Assembly (NCBI GenBank): GCA_964019165.1
Contig: OZ025273.1
Coordinates: 425,501 to 489,500, forward strand
Source of the DNA: Mastigias papua
Taxonomy: Eukaryota; Cnidaria; Scyphozoa; Rhizostomeae; Mastigiidae
DNA length: 64,000 nt
Reading direction: 5' to 3'
Both the position numbers and the translations under genes were made by a program. The notes beneath the pieces are model-generated. The model had not been told where the DNA came from and searched no databases. It saw only the letters and a list, made by a program, of their open reading frames with translations. Of this stretch, positions 25,677 through 36,048 are shown in pieces; position 1 is the first letter of the stretch, and the number at the start of each line of letters is the position of its first letter.

Positions 25677-26723
25677 TTGTCTTGCATTAAACAAACAATG
25701 GTAGTCGGAGTAGGATCGAATTTCGAATGTACGCGGATTATTTGTAAAACGATATTTAATTTTGCCATCTATTGTCCAAACGCTGTCCACATTCAATAGT
25801 CTACGATTTTTACTTACCTCATTAAATATCATTTTAATGCCAGGCGCTAAATCTTCGTATATCTTCACATTCCTTGCATTCTTTTTCCTCCTCATTACAC
25901 TTTCTTTCGTCTTGTGACTCAGAAACTTCACAAGAATACTCCTTGGATTGCCATTGTGAACACGGCCAACACGGTGAACTATTTCTATTTCTTCCGAAGA
26001 AATGTCAACATCAATTTCATTTTTTAATATCGATATAGTTCTATTTTCAATGCTCTCTCCTGTTTCCTCCGTAACGCCAGTAATTCGGATAGAGTTTTTT
26101 CGAGAATACTGCTCCTGTCGATCGACGAGAAACTGAAGGTCTTTTCCGTGGTCGTAGTTATTACCTACACTTTCCGACAAAGAGTTTATAGTAGATTTGA
26201 GGTTAGTAGTCTGGGTCCTCAAATCATCAATTTCCTCCTTGAATTTTTCCATTTGACTTTCCAACGAGGAAAGTCGATTCATTATCTGAGTCTGATTCCG
26301 GAGAATACTTTCTTGGCCGGAATCAAACTTTTCCTCTAAACGAAGCAAAATTTCGCCAAAGTCAAGATTACCTTCTTTATTAGCTGACCTGCTTGATTTC
26401 GAGCTATTTGTTGGCCCTGGGTTAAGCTCAACATCTCCAGAGAGAAGAAGGGACAAAAAAGGCTCCATTTCTGTTGAAGAAACGACGATCGCGGACGTAA
26501 CAAGGCCTGTCGGCCTACGGCAACAACGTTTTCTGTAAAACTTCGACAATATAAACTTTCTCCAAGCTTTTCCTGATGGGTATCTACGACCAAACTTCGA
26601 TCCACAACGCACAGTAACAATATTAAATCCAGATCCATCATTCCTGATATTCTCAGTAACACTCCATTGAAGAACGAAGTACACCATAGCAAGAGTGAAT
26701 AAAACACGTGCTGTCACCTCCAT
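25674..26723 (-). CDS. LINE ORF1 protein: signal-like N-terminus, 2A peptide, coiled coil, RRM-like domain
   Basis: This ORF of 349 codons starts at an ATG in good context (AACATGG). Residues 1-20 look like a signal or anchor sequence: a short n-region, then a hydrophobic VLFTLAMVYFVLQW. Residues 35-75 are basic and Cys-containing. Residues 96-104 read GDVELNPGP, a full match to the 2A consensus, so ribosome skipping between G103 and P104 is expected to give a 103-residue leader and a 246-residue ORF1 proper. Residues about 118-190 form a coiled coil, and 200-285 resemble the L1/CR1-type RRM-like nucleic-acid-binding domain (QEQYSRKNSIRITG, then HRVGR and PRSILVKF). ORF1 proteins of this group bind element RNA as chaperones. 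The frame is intact. It ends in UAG, and ORF2 follows in the same frame. Confidence 0.93.
   Translation of the reverse strand: MEVTARVLFTLAMVYFVLQWSVTENIRNDGSGFNIVTVRCGSKFGRRYPSGKAWRKFILSKFYRKRCCRRPTGLVTSAIVVSSTEMEPFLSLLLSGDVELNPGPTNSSKSSRSANKEGNLDFGEILLRLEEKFDSGQESILRNQTQIMNRLSSLESQMEKFKEEIDDLRTQTTNLKSTINSLSESVGNNYDHGKDLQFLVDRQEQYSRKNSIRITGVTEETGESIENRTISILKNEIDVDISSEEIEIVHRVGRVHNGNPRSILVKFLSHKTKESVMRRKKNARNVKIYEDLAPGIKMIFNEVSKNRRLLNVDSVWTIDGKIKYRFTNNPRTFEIRSYSDYHCLFNARQ
26412..26438 (-). other. 2A-like ribosome-skipping motif
   Basis: These 27 bases encode ORF1 residues 96-104, GDVELNPGP, preceded by LLLS. The pattern D-V/I-E-x-N-P-G-P is the known 2A signature, in which the last Gly-Pro bond is not formed during translation. 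Comparable 2A motifs are known in non-LTR elements of trypanosomes, sea urchin and other invertebrates. Activity here is inferred from the motif only. Confidence 0.9.
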
Positions 26724-29700
26724 GTTGGCTATAGCCTATAGCTATAGCCTTGGTATTGTGCCCAAAATTGACCAAACTTGAAATTCATAGAATTTGATTG
26801 CACATTGACAAGTGATGAAAATGAGCGACGTTTGGCCAAAAAGTAAGGCTATAGCCTTGGTATTGTGCCCAAAATTGACCAAAATTGAAATTCATAGAAT
26901 TTGATTGCACATTGACAAGTGATGAAAATGAGCGAAGTTTGACCAAAAGGTAAGGCTATAGCCTTGGTATTGTGCCCAAAATTGACCAAAATTGAAATTC
27001 ATAGAATTTGATTGCACATTGACAAGTGATGAACATGAGCCATTTTTGGCCAAAACGTAAGGCTATAGTCTTGGTATTTTCTTCAAAACTGACCAACTCT
27101 GAAAATGATTGATTTTGATTGCAGATTGAAAAGTGATGAGAATGAGCGATTTTCGGCCAAAAAGTAAGGCTATAGTCTTGGTATTGTGCCCAAAATTGAC
27201 AAAAAGTGAAATTCATAGAATTTGATTGCACATTGACAAGTGATGAAAATGAGCGAAGTTTGGCCAAAAGGTAAGGCTATAGCCTTGGTATTGTGCCCAA
27301 AAGTGACCAAAATTGAAATTCATAGAATTTGATTGCACATTGACAAGTGATGAAAATGAGCGAATTTTGACCAAAAGGTAAGGCTATAGCCTTGGTATTG
27401 TGCCCAAAATTGACCAAAATTGACATTCATAGAATTTGATTGCACATTGAAAAGTGATGAAAATGAGCGAATTTTGGCCAAAAAGCAAGGCTATAGCCTT
27501 GGTATTGTGCCCAAAATTGACCAAAATTGAAATTCATAGAATTTGATTGCACATTGACAAGTGATGAAAATGAGCGAAGTTTGACCAAAAGGTAAGGCTA
27601 TAGCCTTGGTATTGTGCCCAAAATTGACCAAAATTGACATTCATAGAATTTGATTGCACATTGAAAAGTGATGAAAATGAGCCAATTTTGGACAAAAAGT
27701 AAGGCTATAGCCTTGGTATTGTGCCCAAAATTGACCAAAATTGACATTCATAGAATTTGATTGCACATTGAAAAGTGATGAAAATGAGCGAATTTTGGCC
27801 AAAATGTAAGGCTATAGCCTTGGTATTGTGCCCAAAATTGACCAAACTTGAAATTCATAGAATTTGATTGCACATTGACAAGTGATGAAAATGAGCGAAG
27901 TTTGGCCAAAAAGTAAGGCTATAGCCTTGGTATTGTGCCCAAAATTGACCAAAATTGAAATTCATAGAATTTGATTGCACATTGACAAGTGATGAAAATG
28001 AGCGAATTGTGACCAAAAGGTAAGGCTATAGCCTTGGTATTGTGCCCAAAATTGACCAAAATTGAAATTCATAGAATTTGATTGCACATTGACAAGTGAT
28101 GAACATGAGCCATTTTTGGCCAAAACGTAAGGCTATAGTCTTGGTATTTTCTTCAAAACTGACCAACTCTGAAAATGATTGATTTTGATTGCAGATTGAA
28201 AAGTGATGAAAATGAGCGAAGTTTGGCCAAAAAGTAAGGCTATAGCCTTGGTATTGTGCCCAAAATTGACCAAAATTGAAATTCATAGAATTTGATTGCA
28301 CATTGACAAGTGATGAAAATGAGCGAATTTTGACCAAAAGGTAAGGCTATAGCCTTGGTATTGTGCCCACAATTGACCAAAATTGACATTCATAGAATTT
28401 GATTGCACATTGACAAGTGATGAAAATGAGCGAATTTTGGCCAAAAAGTAAGGCTATAGCCTTGGTATTGTGCCCAAAATTGACCAAAATTGAAATTCAT
28501 AGAATTTGATTGCACATTGACAAGTGATGAACATGAGCCATTTTTGGCCAAAACGTAAGGCTATAGTCTTGGTATTGTCTTCAAAACTGACCAACTCTGA
28601 AAATGATTGATTTTGATTTCAGATTGAAAAGTGATGAGAATGAGCGATTTTCGGCCAAAAAGTAAGACTATAGTCTTGGTATTGTGCCCAAAATTGACCA
28701 AAAGTGAAATTCATAGAATTTGATTGCACATTGACAAGTGATGAAAATGAGCGAATTTTGACCAAAAGGTAAGGCTATAGCCTTGGTATTGTGCCCAAAA
28801 TTGACCAAAATTGACATTCATAGAATTTGATTGCACATTGACAAGTGATGAAAATGAGCGAATTTTGGCCAAAAAGCAAGGCTATAGCCTTGGTATTGTG
28901 CCCAAAATTGACCAAAATTGAAATTCATAGAATTTGATTGCACATTGACAAGTGATGAAAATGAGCGAAGTTTGGCCAAAAAGTAAGGCTATAGCCTTGG
29001 TATTGTGCCCAAAATTGACCAAAATTGAAATTCATAGAATTTGATTGCACATTGACAAGTGATGAAAATGAGCGAATTTTGACCAAAAGGTAAGGCTATA
29101 GCCTTGGTATTGTGCCCAAAATTGACCAAAATTGAAATTCATAGAATTTGATTGCACATTGACAAGTGATGAACATGAGCCAGTTTTGGCCAAAACGTAA
29201 GGCTATAGTCTTGGTATTGTCTTCAAAACTGACCAACTCTGAAAATGATTGATTTTGATAGCAGATTGAAAAGTGATGAAAATGAGCGAAGTTTGGCCAA
29301 AAAGTAAGGCTATACCCTTGGTATTGTGCCCAAAATTGACCAAAATTGAAATTCATAGAATTTGATTGCACATTGACAAGTGATGAAAATGAGCGAATTT
29401 TGACCAAAAGGTAAGGCTATAGCCTTGGTATTGTGCCCAAAATTGACCAAAATTGACATTCATAGAATTTGATTGCACATTGACAAGTGATGAAAATGAG
29501 CGAATTTTGGCCAAAAAGCAAGGCTATAGCCTTGGTATTGTGCCCAAAATTGACCAAAATTGAAATTCATAGAATTTGATTGCACATTGACAAGTGATGA
29601 AAATGAGCGAAGTTTGACCAACAGGTAAGGCTATAGCCTTGGTATTGTGCCCAAAATTGACCAAAATTGACATTCATAGAATTTGATTGCACATTGAAAA

Positions 29701-31128
29701 GTGATGAAAATGAGCGAATTTTGTCCAAAAAGCAAGGCTATAGCCTTGGTATTGTGCCCAAAATTGACCAAACTTGAAATTCATAGAATTTGATTGTACA
29801 TTGACAAGTGATGAAAATGAGCGAATTTTGACCAAAAGGTAAGGCTATAGCCTTGGTATTGTGCCCAAAATTGACCAAAATTGAAATTCATAGAATTTGA
29901 TTGCACATTGACAAGTGATGAACATGAGCCATTTTTGGCCAAAACGTAAGGCTATAGTCTTGGTATTGTCTTCAAAACTGACCAACTCTGAAAATGATTG
30001 ATTTTGATTTCAGATTGAAAAGTGATGAGAATGAGCGATTTTCGGCCAAAAAGTAAGACTATAGTCTTGGTATTGTGCCCAAAATTGACCAAAAGTGAAA
30101 TTCATAGAATTTGATTACACATTGACAAGTGATGAAAATGAGCGAATTTTGACCAAAAGGTAAGGCTATAGCCTTGGTATTGTGCCCAAAATTGACCAAA
30201 ATTGACATTCATAGAATTTGATTGCACATTGACAAGTGATGAAAATGAGCGAATTTTGGCCAAAAAGCAAGGCTATAGCCTTGGTATTGTGCCCAAAATT
30301 GACCAAACTTGAAATTCATAGAATTTGATTGTACATTGACAAGTGATGAAAATGAGCGAATTTTGACCAAAAGGTAAGGCTATAGCCTTGGTATTGTGCC
30401 CAAAATTGACCAAAATTGACATTCATAGAATTTGATTGCACATTGACAAGTGATGAAAATGAGCGAATTTTGGCCAAAAAGCAAGGCTATAGCCTTGGTA
30501 TTGTGCCCAAAATTGACCAAACTTGAAATTCATAGAATTTGATTGTACATTGACAAGTGATGAAAATGAGCGAATTTTGACCAAAAGGTAAGGCTATAGC
30601 CTTGGTATTGTGCCCAAAATTGACCAAAATTGAAATTCATAGAATTTGATTGCACATTGACAAGTGATGAACATGAGCCATTTTTGGCCAAAACGTAAGG
30701 CTATAGTCTTGGTATTGTCTTCAAACCTGACCAACTCTGAAAATGATTGATTTTGATTTCAGATTGACAAGTGATGAGAATGAGCGATTTTCGGCCAAAC
30801 AGTAAGACTATAGTCTTGGTATTGTGCCCAAAATTGACCAAAAGTGAAATTCATAGAATTTGATTACACATTGACAAGTGATGAAAATGAGCGAATTTTG
30901 ACCAAAAGGTAAGGCTATAGCCTTGGTATTGTGCCCAAAATTGACCAAAATTGACATTCATAGAATTTGATTGCACATTGACAAGTGATGAAAATGAGCG
31001 AATTTTGGCCAAAAAGCAAGGCTATAGCCTTGGTATTGTGCCCAAAATTGACCAAACTTGAAATTCATAGAATTTGATTGCACATTGACAAGTGATGAAA
31101 ATGAGCGAATTTTGACCAAAAGGTAAGG

Positions 31129-32403
31129 CTATAGCCTTGGTATTGTGCCCAAAATTGACCAAAATTGAAATTCATAGAATTTGATTGCACATTGACAAGT
31201 GATGAACATGAGCCATTTTTGGCCAAAACGTAAGGCTATAGTCTTGGTATTGTCTTCAAAACTGACCAACTCTGAAAATGATTGATTTTGATTGCAGATT
31301 GAAAAGTGATGAGAATGAGCGATTTTCGGCCAAAAAGTAAGACTATAGTCTTGGTATTGTGCCCAAAATTGACCAAAAGTGAAATTCCTAGAATTTGATT
31401 GCACATTGACAAGTGATGAAAATGAGCGAAGTTTGGCCAAAAGGTAAGGCTATAGCCTTGGTATTGTGCCCAAAATTGACCAAAATTGACATTCATAGAA
31501 TTTGATTGCACATTGACAAGTGATGAAAATGAGCGAATTTTGGCCAAAAAGCAAGGCTATAGCCTTGGTATTGTGCCCAAAATTGACCAAAATTGAAATT
31601 CATAGAATTTGATTGCACATTGACAAGTGATGAAAATGAGCGAAGTTTGACCAAAAGGTAAGGCTATAGCCTTGGTATTGTGCCCAAAATTGACCAAAAT
31701 TGAAATTCATAGAATTTGATTGCACATTGACAAGTGATGAAAATGAGCGAAGTTTGACCAAAAGGTAAGGCTATAGCCTTGGTATTGTGCCCAAAATTGA
31801 CCAAAATTGACATTCATAGAATTTGATTGCACATTGAAAAGTGATGAAAATGAGCGAATTTTGGCCAAAAAGCAAGGCTATAGCCTTGGTATTGTGCCCA
31901 AAATTGACCAAACTTGAAATTCATAGAATTTGATTGCACATTGACAAGTGATGAAAATGAGCGAATTTTGACCAAAAGGTAAGGCTATAGCCTTGGTATT
32001 GTGCCCAAAATTGACCAAAATTGAAATTCATAGAATTTGATTGCACATTGACAAGTGATGAACATGAGCCATTTTTGGCCAAAACGTAAGGCTATAGTCT
32101 TGGTATTGTCTTCAAAACTGACCAACTCTGAAAATGATTGATTTTGATTGCAGATTGAAAAGTGATGAGAATGAGCGATTTTCGGCCAAAAAGTAAGACT
32201 ATAGTCTTGGTATTGTGCCCAAAATTGACCAAAAGTGAAATTCCTAGAATTTGATTGCACATTGACAAGTGATGAAAATGAGCGAAGTTTGGCCAAAAGG
32301 TAAGGCTATAGCCTTGGTATTGTGCCCAAAATTGACCAAAATTGACATTCATAGAATTTGATTGCACATTGACAAGTGATGAAAATGAGCGAATTTTGGC
32401 CAA
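31129..32403. repeat. 8-monomer block duplication (856-bp shift)
   Basis: The stretch near 31129-31547 recurs at 31985-32403, a shift of 856 bp or 8 x 107. The marker gaaattcctagaattt (31381 and 32237) occurs only in these two copies. Confidence 0.85.
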
Positions 32404-32733
32404 AAAGCAAGGCTATAGCCTTGGTATTGTGCCCAAAATTGACCAAAATTGAAATTCATAGAATTTGATTGCACATTGACAAGTGATGAAAATGAGCGAA
32501 GTTTGACCAAAAGGTAAGGCTATAGCCTTGGTATTGTGCCCAAAATTGACCAAAATTGACATTCATAGAATTTGATTGCACATTGAAAAGTGATGAAAAT
32601 GAGCGAATTTTGGCCAAAAAGCAAGGCTATAGCCTTGGTATTGTGTCCAAAATTGACCAAACTTGAAATTCATAGAATTTGATTGCACATTGACAAGTGA
32701 TGAAAATGAGCGAATTTTGACCAAAAGGTAAGG

Positions 32734-34862
32734 CTATAGCCTTGGTATTGTGCCCAAAATTGACCAAAATTGAAATTCATAGAATTTGATTGCACATTGA
32801 CAAGTGATGAACATGAGCCATTTTTGGCCAAAACGTAAGGCTATAGTCTTGGTATTGTCTTCAAAACTGACCAACTCTGAAAATGATTGATTTTGATTGC
32901 AGATTGAAAAGTGATGAGAATGAGCGATTTTCGGCCAAAAAGTAAGACTATAGTCTTGGTATTGTGCCCAAAATTGACCAAAAGTGAAATTCATAGAATT
33001 TGATTGCACATTGACAAGTGATGAAAATGAGCGAAGTTTGGCCATAAGGTAAGGCTATAGCCTTGGTATTGTGCCCAAAATTGACCAAAATTGAAATTCA
33101 TAGAATTTGATTGCACGTTGACAAGTGATGAAAATGAGCGAATTTTGACCAAAAGGTAAGGCTATAGCCTTGGTATTGTGCCCAAAATTGACCAAAATTG
33201 ACATTCATAGAATTTGATTGCACATTGAAAAGTGATGAAAATGAGCGAATTTTGGCCAAAAAGCAAGGCTATAGCCTTGGTATTGTGCCCAAAATTGACC
33301 AAAATTGAAATTCATAGAATTTGATTGCACATTGACAAGTGATGAAAATGAGCGAAGTTTGGCAAAAAGTAAGGCTATAGCCTTGGTATTGTGCCCAAAA
33401 TTGACCAAAATTGAAATTCATAGAATTTGATTGCACATTGACAAGTGATGAACATGAGCCATTTTTGGCCAAAACGTAAGGCTATAGTCTTGGTATTGTC
33501 TTCAAAACTGACCAACTCTGAAAATGATTGATTTTGATTGCAGATTGAAAAGTGATGAGAATGAGCGATTTTCGGCCAAAAAGTAAGACTATAGTCTTGG
33601 TATTGTGCCCAAAATTGACCAAAATTGAAATTCATAGAATTTGATTGCACATTGACAAGTGATGAAAATGAGCGAAGTTTGGCCAAAAGGTAAGGCTATA
33701 GCCTTGGTATTGTGCCCAAAATTGACCAAAATTGACATTCATAGAATTTGATTGCACATTGACAAGTGATGAACATGAGCGAATTTTGGCCAAAAAGCAA
33801 GGCTATAGCCTTGGTATTGTGCCCAAAATTGACCAAAATTGAAATTCATAGAATTTGATTGCACATTGACAAGTGATGAAAATGAGCGAAGTTTGACCAA
33901 AAGGTAAGGCTATAGCCTTGGTATTGTGCCCAAAATTGACCAAAATTGACATTCATAGAATTTGATTGCACATTGAAAAGTGATGAAAATGAGCGAATTT
34001 TGGCCAAAAAGCAAGGCTATAGCCTTGGTATTGTGTCCAAAATTGACCAAACTTGAAATTCATAGAATTTGATTGCACATTGACAAGAGATGAAAATGAG
34101 CGAATTTTGACCAAAAGGTAAGGCTATAGCCTTGGTATTGTGCCCAAAATTGACCAAAATTGAAATTCATAGAATTTGATTGCACATTGACAAGTGATGA
34201 ACATGAGCCATTTTTGGCCAAAACGTAAGGCTATAGTCTTGGTATTGTCTTCAAAACTGACCAACTCTGAAAATGATTGATTTTGATTGCAGATTGAAAA
34301 GTGATGAGAATGAGCGATTTTCGGCCAAAAAGTAAGACTATAGTCTTGGTATTGTGCCCAAAATTGACCAAAAGTGAAATTCATAGAATTTGATTGCACA
34401 TTGACAAGTGATGAAAATGAGCGAAGTTTGGCCATAAGGTAAGGCTATAGCCTTGGTATTGTGCCCAAAATTGACCAAAATTGAAATTCATAGAATTTGA
34501 TTGCACATTGACAAGTGATGAAAATGAGCGAATTTTGACCAAAAGGTAAGGCTATAGCCTTGGTATTGTGCCCAAAATTGACCAAAATTGACATTCATAG
34601 AATTTGATTGCACATTGAAAAGTGATGAAAATGAGCGAATTTTGGCCAAAAAGCAAGGCTATAGCCTTGGTATTGTGCCCAAAATTGACCAAAATTGAAA
34701 TTCATAGAATTTGATTGCACATTGACAAGTGATGAAAATGAGCGAAGTTTGGCAAAAAGTAAGGCTATAGCCTTGGTATTGTGCCCAAAATTGACCAAAA
34801 TTGAAATTCATAGAATTTGATTGCACATTGACAAGTGATGAACATGAGCCATTTTTGGCCAA
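32734..34862. repeat. 13-monomer block duplication (1390-bp shift)
   Basis: The stretch starting near 32734 recurs near 34124. The shift is 1390 bp, 13 x 107 minus 1, because each copy includes a 106-bp monomer with tttggcaaaaag. Further shared markers are ggccataagg and ttgtgtccaaaattg. Confidence 0.85.
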
Positions 34863-36048
34863 AACGTAAGGCTATAGTCTTGGTATTTTCTTCAAAACTG
34901 ACCAACTCTGAAAATGATTGATTTTGATTGCAGTTTGAAAAGTGATGAGAATGAGCGATTTTCGGCCAAAAAGTAAGGCTATAGTCTTGGTATTGTGCCC
35001 AAAATTGACCAAACTTGAAATTCATAGAATTTGATTGCACATTGACAAGTGATGAAAATGAGCGAAGTTTGGCCAAAAGGTAAGGCTATAGCCTTGGTAT
35101 TGTGCCCAAAATTGACCAAAATTGAAATTCATAGAATTTGATTGCACATTGACAAGTGATGAAAATGAGCGAATTTTGACCAAAAGGTAAGGCTATAGCC
35201 TTGGTATTGTGCCCAAACTTGACCAAAATTGACATTCATAGAATTTGATTGCACATTGAAAAGTGATGAAAATGAGCAAATTTTGGCCAAAAAGCAAGGC
35301 TATAGCCTTGGTATTGTGCCCAAAATTGACCAAACTTGAAATTCATAGAATTTGATTGCACATTGACAAGTGATGAAAATGAGCGAAGTTTGGCCAAAAG
35401 GTAAGGCTATAGCCTTGGTATTGTGCCCAAAATTGACCAAAATTGAAATTCATAGAATTTGATTGCACATTGACAAGTGATGAAAATGAGCGAATTTTGA
35501 CCAAAAGGTAAGGCTATAGCCTTGGTATTGTGCCCAAACTTGACCAAAATTGACATTCATAGAATTTGATTGCACATTGAAAAGTGATGAAAATGAGCAA
35601 ATTTTGGCCAAAAAGCAAGGCTATAGCCTTGGTATTGTGCCCAAAATTGACCAAACTTGACATTCATAGAATTTGATTGCACATTGAAAAGTGATGAAAA
35701 TGAGCGAATTTTGACCAAAAGGTAAGGCTATAGCCTTGGTATTGTGCCCAAAATTGACCAAAATTGAAATTCATAGAATTTGATTGCACATTGACAAGTG
35801 ATGAAAATGAGCGAAGTTTGACCAAAAGGTAAGGCTATAGCCTTGGTATTGTGCCCAAAATTGACCAAAATTGACATTCATAGAATTTGATTGCACATTG
35901 AAAAGTGATGAAAATGAGCGAATTTTGGCCAAAAAGCAAGGCTATAGCCTTGGTATTGTGCCCAAAATTGACCAAACTTGAAATTCATAGAATTTGATTG
36001 CACATTGACAAGTGATGAAAAGGAGCGAATTTTGACCAAAAGGTAAGG

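Larger units (their letters stand above)
21786..26726 (-). mobile_element. CR1/L2-like non-LTR retrotransposon (LINE) inserted in the satellite
   Basis: A two-ORF LINE on the minus strand interrupts the satellite. Order in its own direction: ORF1, APE endonuclease, reverse transcriptase, Cys/His C-terminus, a short 3' UTR of about 190 bp and a poly(A) tail of about 24 A (plus-strand T run 21785-21808). The left flank ends at ggctat. The right flank resumes at about 26727-26745 with stuttered palindrome pieces (ggctatagcc, tatagc, tatagcc), so a short target duplication of about 5 bp (gctat) is possible but ambiguous. The ORF1 ATG lies only 3 bp inside the 5' end, so the element either has almost no 5' UTR or is truncated just before the ORF. 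Clade assignment rests on the ORF1 type, the APE and RT motifs and the 2A peptide; the poly(A) tail is less usual for CR1/L2. Confidence 0.95.

Noticed and set aside
26336..26707. Second minus-strand frame of 123 codons overlapping ORF1
   Set aside because: It is an alternative frame of the ORF1 5' half with no conserved features; the ORF1 frame carries the 2A motif and the domains.
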